From Neotamlana sargassicola (GTDB lineage: Bacteria > Bacteroidota > Bacteroidia > Flavobacteriales > Flavobacteriaceae), in assembly GCF_020523965.1 (NCBI RefSeq), contig NZ_JAJAPX010000002.1, positions 682,001 through 746,000 of the forward strand: a stretch of 64,000 nucleotides of DNA, in the 5' to 3' direction. A program made the translations under genes and the position numbers. The notes under the pieces are model-generated. The model was not told where the DNA came from. It saw only the letters and a program-made list of their open reading frames with translations, and made no database searches. Shown here one piece after another: positions 55,647-63,621 of this stretch (position 1 is its first letter; the number at the start of each line of letters is the position of its first letter).

Positions 55647-55818
55647 TTCATTTTGTCTTGATACAAAACGAACCAAAAAATCAAATCAATCTGAGGAAAT
55701 TCCTTCGGAACGTTCACTTTAAAACTCCATGCTTGAAGCTGCGCTTCGCAGTTACGTTTCACGCTCTCTATTTCTGCAGATTGATATTTTCGACTATGTC
55801 GAAATTTGGGGCTTGACT
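55647..55818. repeat. Element C: diverged copy of the trp-gap repeat, between trpE and trpG
   Basis: Aligns at both ends with elements A and B (TTCATTTT-G-CTTG start, GCTTGACTTTTTTC end) but the middle has diverged. Its first hairpin is TTGAT/ATCAA (55658-55662 with 55680-55684), in place of TGTCC/GGACA in A and B, around the similar loop ACAAAACGAACCAAAAA. The common 20-mer is at 55844-55863. Confidence 0.65.
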
Positions 55819-55872
55819 TTTTTCATTTTTACTTTTTATTCAATTCTAAAATTTTAATCTTTCAAAATTCAA

Positions 55873-57279
55873 TTATATTTCCTCAGCCACTTTAATAGCT
55901 TTTTTAAGCGCACCTAGTTTGTTGTAAACTTCTTGCATTTCACTTTCTTCATCCGATTTAGAAACCATTCCTGCTCCGGCTTGCCAGTTTAATTTGTAAT
56001 CTTTACTTAAAAAGGTGCGAATCATTATGGCGTGGTTAAAGTTTCCTTCAAAATCCATAAAACCAATGGCGCCGCCGTAATAGCCACGGCTTGTTTTTTC
56101 GTATTTTTCAATAAGTTGCATAGCCATGTGTTTTGGAGCTCCACTTAAAGTTCCTGCAGGAAAGGTGTCGGCAACGACCTGCATTGTAGAAGTCGTGTCA
56201 TGTTTTTTACCAATTACTTTACTTACTAAATGGATAACATGCGAGAAAAATTGAACTTCACGATATGTTTCTACATTTACGTTGTTTCCATGTCGGCTTA
56301 AATCGTTTCGAGCTAAATCGACAAGCATAACGTGTTCGGCATTTTCTTTGTCATCGTTTTTTAGCTTTTCTGCTAAAATTTCGTCTTGCTCTTCATCGCC
56401 TGTGCGTTTAAAAGTTCCTGCAATAGGATGAATTTCGGCTAAACCATTACTTACAATAAGTTGCGCTTCTGGCGAGCTACCAAATATTTTAAAATCGCCA
56501 TAATCGAAATAAAATAAATAGGGCGATGGATTTATACTTCGTAAGGCACGATACACATTAAAATCGTCTCCAGTAAATTCTTGGGAAAAACGGCGCGATA
56601 ATACTAATTGAAACACATCACCGCGTTGGCAATGTTTTTTAGCTAGTTTAACTTGTTCTTTAAACTCGTCGTCGGTTAAATTAGATTCAATTTCATTTTT
56701 GGCATTAAACTTATACGACGCAAAGTTTTGTACGTTTATAAGTTTATCTATTTCATGAATATTGTTTTCTGAACCTTCTGGACAATGCGCAAAAATATAA
56801 GCTTCATTTTTAAAATGATTTATGGCTATTATATTTTTATAAACCGCATAATACATGTCTGGAATGGTAACCGAATCGTCTTTTTTGCTAATATTGATAT
56901 CTTCAAAATAACGAACAGCATCATAAGCTGTGTAGCCAAAAATGCCGTTGTTTATAAACTTGAAATCTTCTTCAGATTCTACATCAAATTTTTGGGTAAA
57001 ATTGTAAATTTCATCTACAACATTAACTTTATCTGTAATATTAACCGCGCTAGAACTACCATCTGGAAACGTTTCGCTTATAACTTCGTTTTCAACTTTA
57101 ATTGATGCAATTGGGTTAAAACAGATATACGAGAAATTCTTGTGATTACGGTGATAATCGCCACTTTCAAGCAAAATACTATTTGGGTATTTGTCACGAA
57201 TTTTATAGTAAACCGTAACCGGTGTAATGGTATCGGTTAATATTTTTTTGTAATGTGTATGTAATTTGTGTTGTTTCAT
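55873..57279 (-). CDS. trpE: Anthranilate synthase component I
   Basis: Makes anthranilate from chorismate with ammonia from TrpG; feedback-inhibited by tryptophan in known members. 468 residues. Seen: the N-terminal LLESGDYHRNHKNFSYIC (tryptophan-site region LLES), FQLVLSRRFSQEF, INPSPYLFYFDYGDFKIFGSSPE, HPIAGTFKRTGDEEQDE, LVDLARNDLSRHG and FPAGTLSGAPKHMAMQ. First structural gene of the operon, downstream of the attenuator. Confidence 0.95.
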   Translation of the reverse strand: MKQHKLHTHYKKILTDTITPVTVYYKIRDKYPNSILLESGDYHRNHKNFSYICFNPIASIKVENEVISETFPDGSSSAVNITDKVNVVDEIYNFTQKFDVESEEDFKFINNGIFGYTAYDAVRYFEDINISKKDDSVTIPDMYYAVYKNIIAINHFKNEAYIFAHCPEGSENNIHEIDKLINVQNFASYKFNAKNEIESNLTDDEFKEQVKLAKKHCQRGDVFQLVLSRRFSQEFTGDDFNVYRALRSINPSPYLFYFDYGDFKIFGSSPEAQLIVSNGLAEIHPIAGTFKRTGDEEQDEILAEKLKNDDKENAEHVMLVDLARNDLSRHGNNVNVETYREVQFFSHVIHLVSKVIGKKHDTTSTMQVVADTFPAGTLSGAPKHMAMQLIEKYEKTSRGYYGGAIGFMDFEGNFNHAIMIRTFLSKDYKLNWQAGAGMVSKSDEESEMQEVYNKLGALKKAIKVAEEI

Positions 57280-57320
57280 TTAGTTTGTTTTTCAAAATAA
57301 ATAGTTTGATTAAAACCATT

Positions 57321-57352
57321 AAAAAAGGCCTGTCGTGAATGACAAGCCTTTT
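57321..57352 (-). terminator. trp attenuator terminator
   Basis: On the transcribed minus strand: AAAAGGCTTGTC, loop ATTCAC, GACAGGCC then six T's; one G-U pair in an otherwise perfect stem. It lies between the leader peptide and trpE. The 7-mer TCGTGAA upstream (57387-57393) is complementary to its loop and the first two bases of the 3' arm, so it could open the stem. Confidence 0.85.
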
Positions 57353-57396
57353 ATGATATTTTAAATTAAATATACGAGGAATTTGCTTCACGAACG

Positions 57397-57444
57397 TTAG
57401 TTACGTAAACACCACCACCAAGTATTATTTAATGAATTTTTCAT
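57397..57444 (-). CDS. trpL: trp leader peptide (MKNSLNNTWWWCLRN)
   Basis: A 15-codon ORF starting at 57444 with three consecutive TGG codons at residues 9-11 and a TAA stop, 117 bp upstream of trpE. Its start is about 20 bp from a good promoter, and a terminator follows. This is the classic form of a tryptophan attenuation leader. Ribosomes stalled at the Trp codons would leave the antiterminator at 57387-57393 free; ribosomes reaching the stop would cover it. Confidence 0.85.
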   Translation of the reverse strand: MKNSLNNTWWWCLRN

Positions 57445-57463
57445 TGTTTTGTTTTTGTTGCAT

Positions 57464-57495
57464 CAAAGATAAAAATGAAAATACTATTACCCAAA
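57464..57495 (-). promoter_or_regulatory. Promoter of the trp operon (TTTG-N20-TATCTTTG)
   Basis: On the minus strand the -33 box TTTG (57495-57492) is followed after exactly 20 bp by the -7 box TATCTTTG (57471-57464). Spacing and sequence equal the ferredoxin promoter. The leader-peptide ATG is 19 bp past the -7 box. Confidence 0.75.
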
Positions 57496-57570
57496 ACTTT
57501 AAAAGATTTTTTGATTAAAAGTTTGTTAAACTATTAGAAAATCAGAAATGAGTTAATTATTTTTAAACTT

Positions 57571-58104
57571 ATGAAACTAAAACTGATTTTTATTGTATTT
57601 TTTGCATTAGTAAGTTGTAAAAAAGAAACCAAAAACACTACAGAAACTAAAACAAAAGAAGCTGTTACCGAAACGAAGACTAGTGAAGCTCTTGAAATAT
57701 ACGACTTTAATGGTTTAGAGAAATTTTTAAATTTTAAAGACGATAAAACTTACGTTGTTAACTTTTGGGCCACTTGGTGTGCACCCTGTGTAAAAGAGTT
57801 GCCTTATTTTGAGCAATTAAATGAAGCTTATAATGATAAAAACGTTGAAGTTTTATTAGTAAGTTTAGATTTTCCACATCAGTACGACACAAAATTAAAA
57901 CCCTTTATAAAAGAGCATAAATTAAAATCGAAGGTTTTAGTATTGGATGATGCAGATATGAACACTTGGATACCTAAAGTAGACGAAAACTGGTCCGGTT
58001 CTATTCCGGCAACGGTAATCTATAATAAAAATAAAAAGTTGTTTTTTGAACAATCTTTTAGCTTTGAAGAGTTAGAAAACGAATTAAAACCATTCTTAAA
58101 TTAA
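57571..58104 (+). CDS. TlpA-like thioredoxin-fold lipoprotein
   Basis: A 177-residue periplasmic lipoprotein (FFALVSC, cysteine at 16), a Thr/Glu/Lys-rich linker to about residue 40, and a thioredoxin-like domain with the redox motif WATWCAPC (C70, C73) and a cis-proline region SIPATVIY. It probably reduces or isomerises disulfides outside the cytoplasm. The next gene, also thioredoxin-like, starts 7 bp later, so they form an operon. Confidence 0.88.
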   Translation: MKLKLIFIVFFALVSCKKETKNTTETKTKEAVTETKTSEALEIYDFNGLEKFLNFKDDKTYVVNFWATWCAPCVKELPYFEQLNEAYNDKNVEVLLVSLDFPHQYDTKLKPFIKEHKLKSKVLVLDDADMNTWIPKVDENWSGSIPATVIYNKNKKLFFEQSFSFEELENELKPFLN

Positions 58105-58111
58105 AAAACCT

Positions 58112-58738
58112 ATGAAAAATTCCATTAAATTAATTTTAGCTGTTTGCGTTGTTGGGCTTATTAGTGCCTTTACATTAAAACCAACAGCAGAATATGCCGG
58201 CTATAATGTTGGAGATATTGTTGAAGATTTTAAATTAAAAAATATCGACGGAAAAATGGTTTCGCTCTCCGATTACGAAGACGAGCTAGGTGTTATCGTA
58301 ACTTTTACATGTAATACATGCCCGTACGCTGTTGCTTACGAAGATCGAATAATTGCGTTAGATAAAAAATATGCAGATAAAGGATACCCTGTAGTAGCTA
58401 TTATGCCAAATGATACAAGTGTAAAACCAGATGACGATTTAGCGTCAATGAAAAAGCGTGCCGAGGAAAAAGGATTTACTTTTCCTTATTTAATTGATGC
58501 GAAACAAGATGTTTTTCCAAAGTTTGGAGCAACTAAAACACCTCACGTATTTGTTTTAGATAGAACGGAATCTGGATTTGTAGTATCTTATATAGGTGCA
58601 ATAGATAATAATTATAAAGATGCATCGGCGGTTACTACAAAATATGTTGAAAATGCGGTTGATGCTTTAATAGCAGGAATACCAATAAAAGAAACAGAAA
58701 CAAAAGCCATTGGTTGTTCAATAAAGGTAGCTAATTAA
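58112..58738 (+). CDS. AhpC/TSA-type thioredoxin-like protein
   Basis: A 208-residue protein with a hydrophobic N-terminal signal (LILAVCVVGLISAF) and a thioredoxin-like domain: VEDFKLKNIDGKMVSLSDY, redox pair CNTC (C67, C70) in TFTCNTCPYAVAYEDRI, and KTPHVFVLD with the cis-proline. The C-x-x-C-P-Y pattern is that of the alkyl-hydroperoxide-like family common in Bacteroidota. It is co-transcribed with the TlpA-like lipoprotein and followed by a terminator. Confidence 0.87.
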   Translation: MKNSIKLILAVCVVGLISAFTLKPTAEYAGYNVGDIVEDFKLKNIDGKMVSLSDYEDELGVIVTFTCNTCPYAVAYEDRIIALDKKYADKGYPVVAIMPNDTSVKPDDDLASMKKRAEEKGFTFPYLIDAKQDVFPKFGATKTPHVFVLDRTESGFVVSYIGAIDNNYKDASAVTTKYVENAVDALIAGIPIKETETKAIGCSIKVAN

Positions 58739-58761
58739 GAAAGTATTATACTGGTTTATGT

Positions 58762-58797
58762 AAATCTGGAGTTTTGTAAAACTTCAGATTTTTTTTC
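58762..58797 (+). terminator. Terminator after the thioredoxin-like pair
   Basis: Stem AAATCTGGAGTTTT / AAAACTTCAGATTT (one G-U) with a short loop and a following T-run of eight or more. Confidence 0.85.
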
Positions 58798-58849
58798 GTC
58801 TAAACTTAAATATATAGTAATTTTGTAATATAAATTTAAAGTAATTAAA

Positions 58850-59164
58850 ATGGAAGATTTATCTCAAGAAGAATGGCAAGAGCAATTAGCCGATGATAAT
58901 AATGCTGTAATTTTAGATGTAAGAACTGATGCTGAAGTTGCCGATGGAATTATTCCGAATGCTATTCATTTAGATATTTATAAAGGGCAAGAATTTATTG
59001 AAGAAATTGATAAATTAGATAAAAGTAAAAACTATTACGTGTATTGTCGCTCAGGAAATAGAAGCGGGCAAGCATGTAAACTAATGGAGGAGTTAGGTTT
59101 TGAAAATGCTTATAATTTAGAAGGCGGCATGCTACAATGGACCGGAGATGTTGTAGATAAATAG
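58850..59164 (+). CDS. Rhodanese-like single-domain protein
   Basis: A 104-residue cytosolic rhodanese. The catalytic cysteine C66 sits in the loop YCRSGNRSGQA, after ILDVRTDAEVADGIIPNAIHLD, with the C-terminal NLEGGMLQWTGDV. It transfers or carries sulfane sulfur; specific partner unknown. A TAATTTTG -7-like box lies at 58818-58825. Confidence 0.9.
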   Translation: MEDLSQEEWQEQLADDNNAVILDVRTDAEVADGIIPNAIHLDIYKGQEFIEEIDKLDKSKNYYVYCRSGNRSGQACKLMEELGFENAYNLEGGMLQWTGDVVDK

Positions 59165-59190
59165 AATTAAATAAAAATTTTACAATTTAG

Positions 59191-59234
59191 AATCTTTAGG
59201 TAATTAATCATTTAATTATCTGAAGATTTTTTTA
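59191..59234 (+). terminator. Terminator after the rhodanese gene
   Basis: A 17-bp stem (59191-59207 paired with 59212-59228, two G-U pairs) with a 4-nt loop, followed by a T-run. The rest of the 226-bp gap to the next gene is AT-rich and shows nothing else recognisable. Confidence 0.85.
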
Positions 59235-59390
59235 TTAAAACAATTTCGTCCCTTTTTTTAGTACTTTAACTTGTTTATTTTAGTAGGAGTAACAATTTAT
59301 GTAATTTCGCTAAAGGACTGTGTTAATAAGTATAAATTACGCAGATTTTTAGCAAAAAAATATTAATTCATTAATCCCTCGTTAAAAGTC

Positions 59391-59660
59391 ATGGAAAATG
59401 GTTATGTAATTTTAGGAATTGTAGCCTTATTATTTTTAAGTATGTATGGCTACTCCTATTGGTCTGTTTTTAGAGAAAAAATGGCTCAGAAAAAAATTAA
59501 AGAAGAAGAACAAAAAAAGCGTGAGCTTAGGCGCGAACGTCGCTTAAAAAATCAAGCTTTAATTGATGCTAAAGTAAATGCATTTAATAAACGTAAAGCA
59601 GAAATAAAACAAGAGTTAAATATGCTTAATCGTATTAAAGAGCAACAAAAAGTTAGTTAA
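59391..59660 (+). CDS. Small membrane-anchored coiled-coil protein
   Basis: An 89-residue protein with one N-terminal membrane segment (YVILGIVALLFLSMYGYSYW) and a highly charged helix (KKIKEEEQKKRELRRERRLKN) that is likely to form a coiled coil in the cytoplasm. No family was recognised. It converges with the phosphodiesterase gene across a shared terminator. Confidence 0.65.
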   Translation: MENGYVILGIVALLFLSMYGYSYWSVFREKMAQKKIKEEEQKKRELRRERRLKNQALIDAKVNAFNKRKAEIKQELNMLNRIKEQQKVS

Positions 59661-59685
59661 TTTACTTCTGCATAAAATAATTTTT

Positions 59686-59711
59686 AAAGTCCATTTTATA
59701 TGGACTTTTTT
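59686..59711. terminator. Bidirectional terminator between convergent genes
   Basis: 9-bp perfect stem AAAGTCCAT / ATGGACTTT with loop TTTAT and a following T-run; serves the coiled-coil gene and, less strongly, the phosphodiesterase gene. Confidence 0.82.
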
Positions 59712-59736
59712 ATTGCCTAATATGTAAAATTGAATC

Positions 59737-60228
59737 TTACTTTTTAAACTCAATAACTTCAAGATTATCAATTTTTTTACCATCAATAGTAAATCGTAAC
59801 ATGGTACGTACTTTATGAAACCCGTGTTTACCAACCGCACCGGGATTCATGTGTATTAAATTTAAATTTTTATCTGGCATTACCTTTAAAATATGAGAAT
59901 GCCCGCAAATAAATAATCGCGGCGGATTTTGTTTAATTTCATTAACGGTTCTAACATTATATTTTGGCGGGTAACCACCAATGTGCGTTATCCAAACGTC
60001 GACGTTTTCACATAAAAATCGATTATGCTCAGGGAATTCTACCCGAACTTCAGCATCATCAATATTGCCATAAACTCCACGTAATGGTTTTATAGCTTTT
60101 ATAGCATCGGTAACTTTTAAATCACCAATATCGCCAGCATGCCAAACTTCATCAGCTTGTTTTACATATTTTAAAATAGCATTATCAATAAAACCGTGCG
60201 TATCAGAAAGTAAAAGTATTTTTGTCAT
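59737..60228 (-). CDS. Metallophosphoesterase, YfcE/MJ0936 family
   Basis: A 163-residue phosphodiesterase with the five metal-binding blocks of the family: LLSDTHGFID, WHAGDIGD, VYGNIDD, FICGHSHI and HMNPGAVGKHG. Acts on phosphodiester or phosphomonoester bonds of an unknown substrate in the cytoplasm. Divergent from truA. Confidence 0.92.
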   Translation of the reverse strand: MTKILLLSDTHGFIDNAILKYVKQADEVWHAGDIGDLKVTDAIKAIKPLRGVYGNIDDAEVRVEFPEHNRFLCENVDVWITHIGGYPPKYNVRTVNEIKQNPPRLFICGHSHILKVMPDKNLNLIHMNPGAVGKHGFHKVRTMLRFTIDGKKIDNLEVIEFKK

Positions 60229-60293
60229 GTAAAAAGGGCTTTCTTTTAATATAGAATTAAGATTATGGCTTTCGCAGAAACTACAAAACTATC

Positions 60294-60301
60294 TATATTT
60301 G
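60294..60301 (+). promoter_or_regulatory. -7 promoter box (TATATTTG) of truA
   Basis: Same box as at guaB and ychF, 26 bp upstream of the TTG start. TTTC, close to the -33 TTTG, lies 20 bp further upstream. Confidence 0.5.
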
Positions 60302-60327
60302 TTGTTTAATAAAAGAAGAAAAACAGA

Positions 60328-61065
60328 TTGAGGTATTTTTTAGAGCTTTCGTATAATGGAACCGCGTATCATGGTTGGCAAAATCAGCCCAATGCAATAA
60401 GCGTTCAGGAAGTTATTGAGAAAGCATTATCAACTTTATTAAATACAAAAATTAGCATTGTTGGTGCGGGTAGAACCGACGCTGGTGTGCATGCCAAACA
60501 AATGTTTGCGCATTTTGAAACCGACCAAATAATCGATAACTTAGTTTATAAATTAAATTCTTTTTTACCTAAAGATGTCGCTATTCATGATTTATTCGAA
60601 GTAAAAACAGACGGTCATGCTCGTTTTGATGCTTTAAGTAGAACTTATTTGTACCGCATTGCAACAAAAAAAAATGTGTTTAATTTTAATAATGCGTATT
60701 TTGTAAATCAGGAATTAGATCTGGAAAAAATGAACAAAGCCTCGAAAATCTTATTTGAATATATCGATTTTCAATGTTTTTCAAAAACCAACACCGATGT
60801 TAAAACCTTTAACTGTAAAGTTATGCAAGCAGAATGGAGTAAGGTTGAAGACGAAATTCATTTTACGGTAAAAGCCGATAGGTTTTTGCGAAACATGGTG
60901 CGTGCTATAGTTGGTACCATGGTAAATATTGGTTTAGGTAAAATTGAAGTTGAAGCTTTGCACGACATCATCCAGTCTAAAAACCGCAGTGAAGCGGGCT
61001 TTTCGGTGCCTGCTCATGGGTTGTACTTAACGCATATTGAATACCCCGAGGACATAAAAATATAA
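60328..61065 (+). CDS. truA: tRNA pseudouridine(38-40) synthase
   Basis: Converts uridines 38-40 of the tRNA anticodon arm to pseudouridine. 245 residues from a TTG start (MRYFLELSYNGTAYHGWQNQP), chosen because it gives the family's normal N-terminus and follows a promoter box. The catalytic Asp is in GAGRTDAGVHA; ADRFLRNMVRAIVGTM is the C-terminal signature. The stop TAA shares a base with the ATG of the ABC exporter gene. Confidence 0.95.
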   Translation: MRYFLELSYNGTAYHGWQNQPNAISVQEVIEKALSTLLNTKISIVGAGRTDAGVHAKQMFAHFETDQIIDNLVYKLNSFLPKDVAIHDLFEVKTDGHARFDALSRTYLYRIATKKNVFNFNNAYFVNQELDLEKMNKASKILFEYIDFQCFSKTNTDVKTFNCKVMQAEWSKVEDEIHFTVKADRFLRNMVRAIVGTMVNIGLGKIEVEALHDIIQSKNRSEAGFSVPAHGLYLTHIEYPEDIKI

Positions 61066-62831
61066 TGAGTAATTCTAAAGATAAATTTTTCGATTATAAC
61101 CTGTTTAAACGACTGTTTGAGTTTATTAAGCCCTACAAGTTTGTGTTTTTTGGTTTAATTATAAGTGTTGTTTTACTAGCCGTTTTAAGTGCAGCAGTCC
61201 CGAAGTTAACAGAGTTAGCTATAGATGATAGCATGACTAATAAAGACAAAGAAGGCTTTGTATTTTATGTAACGCTAATGTTTGGTGCTTTAATTTTTCA
61301 AACTGTTTTTCAGTTATTGTTTATGTATTACGCCTCTTGGTTAGGGCAAAGTTTGGTTAAAGATGTTCGCGTAAATTTATTCGATCATTTACTAAGTTTT
61401 AAAATGAAATATTACGACCAATCTTCTGTAGGTGTGCTTATTACACGTTCGGTTGCCGATATGGAACGTATTGCCGATATTTTTGGACAGGGTTTGTTCA
61501 TGATATTTAGAGATTTACTAACCATGGCGGTAGTTTTTGGTGTTATGCTTTACACCAATGTAAAGTTGTCTTTAATTGTGGTGCTTATGTTGCCTTTATT
61601 AATTTATGCAACTCGAATTTTTCAAAAGTACATGAAAAAAGCCTTTGAAGAAGTACGCTCGGAAGTATCAAACCTTAATTCTTTTGTTCAAGAACGACTT
61701 ACAGGAATGAAAATTTTGCAAGTTTTTACGCGTGAATCTATAGAATTCGAAAAGTTTAAAACCATAAACGAACGACATAAAAAAGGGTGGTTAAAAACCG
61801 TTTGGTATAATTCGTTTTTCTTTCCAATTGCCGAATTATTTGGGTCTGTAACCATAGGTTTAGTTGCGTGGTATGGCGGATTAAATATTGGGGTGACAAG
61901 CAGTGTTTCTCAAGGTGTTTTAGTGTCGTTTATCATGTTTATTCCTATGTTGTTTAGGCCGTTACGACAAATTGCCGATAAATTTAATACATTGCAAATG
62001 GGCATGGTTGCAGCCAATAGGGTGTTTAAAGTGTTAGATACAACATCTCATATCGACGATTCCGGAACGCAGTTAGCAGAAGCTTTTAAAGGAAATATTC
62101 GATTCGATAAAGTTCGTTTTAGTTATGTTGAAGAAGAAGAAGTATTAAAAGGAATTTCTTTTAATGTAAATGCAGGTGAAACCATTGCTATTGTTGGCGC
62201 TACCGGCGCTGGTAAATCTACAATTATTAATTTATTAAATCGTTTTTACGAAATTAAAGATGGTAATATTTTAGTTGATGATGTTAATATTAAAGCCTTC
62301 ACTTTACAATCGTTACGAAATCAAATAGCAGTAGTTTTACAAGATGTGTTTTTGTTTGCAGATACCATTTTGAGTAATATTACGCTCGATCATCCAGACG
62401 TTTCTGAGGCCGATGTAATTGCAGCAGCTAAAGAAATTGGCGTTCATGAGTTTATTTCAAGTTTGCCAAACGGCTATCATTACAATGTAAAAGAACGTGG
62501 GGTGATGTTGTCATCGGGTCAACGGCAATTAATATCCTTTTTACGTGCTTACGTTACCAACCCAAGTATTTTGGTTTTAGATGAAGCAACATCGTCTGTC
62601 GATTCGCACTCTGAACAACTTATACAAGACGCTACCGATAAAATTACCAAAGGAAGAACATCTATTGTTATTGCGCACCGTTTAGCAACTGTTAAGAAAG
62701 CAGATAAAATTATAGTTATGGATGCAGGCGAAATTGTAGAACAAGGCACGCACGACGAATTGCTTAAAAAAGAAAATGGCTATTATAAAAACCTTTACGA
62801 AGTACAGTTTTTACAGGAAAAAGTAGCTTAA
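61065..62831 (+). CDS. ABC transporter, fused permease and ATPase (MsbA/YheH type)
   Basis: A 588-residue half-transporter: six membrane segments in residues 1-320, then the ATPase domain with Walker A (VGATGAGKST), Q-loop (AVVLQDVFLF), signature (MLSSGQRQLIS; the usual LSGGQ is altered to LSSGQ), Walker B (ILVLDEATSSVDS) and H-loop (IVIAHRLAT). It probably exports lipid or a hydrophobic compound as a homodimer; substrate unknown. Coupled to truA by a 1-base overlap. Its stop overlaps the end of the DUF3667 gene by 4 bp, tail to tail. Confidence 0.92.
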   Translation: MSNSKDKFFDYNLFKRLFEFIKPYKFVFFGLIISVVLLAVLSAAVPKLTELAIDDSMTNKDKEGFVFYVTLMFGALIFQTVFQLLFMYYASWLGQSLVKDVRVNLFDHLLSFKMKYYDQSSVGVLITRSVADMERIADIFGQGLFMIFRDLLTMAVVFGVMLYTNVKLSLIVVLMLPLLIYATRIFQKYMKKAFEEVRSEVSNLNSFVQERLTGMKILQVFTRESIEFEKFKTINERHKKGWLKTVWYNSFFFPIAELFGSVTIGLVAWYGGLNIGVTSSVSQGVLVSFIMFIPMLFRPLRQIADKFNTLQMGMVAANRVFKVLDTTSHIDDSGTQLAEAFKGNIRFDKVRFSYVEEEEVLKGISFNVNAGETIAIVGATGAGKSTIINLLNRFYEIKDGNILVDDVNIKAFTLQSLRNQIAVVLQDVFLFADTILSNITLDHPDVSEADVIAAAKEIGVHEFISSLPNGYHYNVKERGVMLSSGQRQLISFLRAYVTNPSILVLDEATSSVDSHSEQLIQDATDKITKGRTSIVIAHRLATVKKADKIIVMDAGEIVEQGTHDELLKKENGYYKNLYEVQFLQEKVA

Positions 62832-63616
62832 TTTTTAGGTACAAAATCTTGCGGGCTTAATTCGCCAGTTAAAAATAATATAGCTACAGTTAATACAGAA
62901 GTGCCTATATAACCTATCATAACAATGAGTAAGAACAAGGGGATTCTCCAAAATAAAGATTTCAGGTTGTTCTCTGAGTTTTTATATGATACATAAATAC
63001 AAAATACAATCATGAAAACAATGTAAATCATTGCTGTACTCATGTACAACTGCGGATTTATTAGTAGCGTAATTATAGCATAAATTGCAGTAATAAGGCT
63101 AAAACTAGTAAGTGTGTAAATGGCTGAAACAACATGTTCTGCAAAATTATATTTTTTATAATTGAAGGCAACAAAACTAGCAAATGCAATAATGGGAATG
63201 TATAAAAAGTATACAAACGAGCTATATTCCATGGTTTTAGACATGATTTTCTCGGTGCCAGATGCTCCCGAACTGGTTTGGGCATAACCAATGTTACTAA
63301 AATCGATATGCTCCCATGCAAATTTTTTCATTAAAAACATTATTAAACCCGATACCGTAAGCGAAATAGCTAGTATGCTTACAGGATTTAAATATTTTTT
63401 GCGTAATCCAGAAATATAACCACCACAGACGTCTTGTGGTTTAATAATCATGTGCCAAAGCGTTTTAAAAAGCGTATTATCAAGATTGAAATAACGTTCA
63501 AAAAAATCGAAGGTTAAACTTTTAGCAGTAATTCGGTTTCTTATAACTTTAGCGCCGCAATTTGGACAAAAACTATAATCGGTTCTAAGGGTGTTGTTGC
63601 AGTTTTTGCAAATCAT
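62828..63616 (-). CDS. DUF3667 zinc-ribbon membrane protein
   Basis: A 262-residue protein with an N-terminal zinc ribbon (CKNC ... CPNC within residues 3-22), the conserved segment FDFFERYFNLDNTLFKTLWHMI, and five hydrophobic segments from about residue 75 on. DUF3667 proteins are membrane proteins of unknown function found in Bacteroidota. It is 5 bp downstream of cdaA on the same strand. Confidence 0.85.
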   Translation of the reverse strand: MICKNCNNTLRTDYSFCPNCGAKVIRNRITAKSLTFDFFERYFNLDNTLFKTLWHMIIKPQDVCGGYISGLRKKYLNPVSILAISLTVSGLIMFLMKKFAWEHIDFSNIGYAQTSSGASGTEKIMSKTMEYSSFVYFLYIPIIAFASFVAFNYKKYNFAEHVVSAIYTLTSFSLITAIYAIITLLINPQLYMSTAMIYIVFMIVFCIYVSYKNSENNLKSLFWRIPLFLLIVMIGYIGTSVLTVAILFLTGELSPQDFVPKN

Positions 63617-63621
63617 AATAA

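Noticed and set aside
57203-57391. 62-codon minus-strand ORF over the trp leader
   Set aside because: It runs through the attenuator terminator and into trpE in another frame; the region is better explained by trpL plus terminator.
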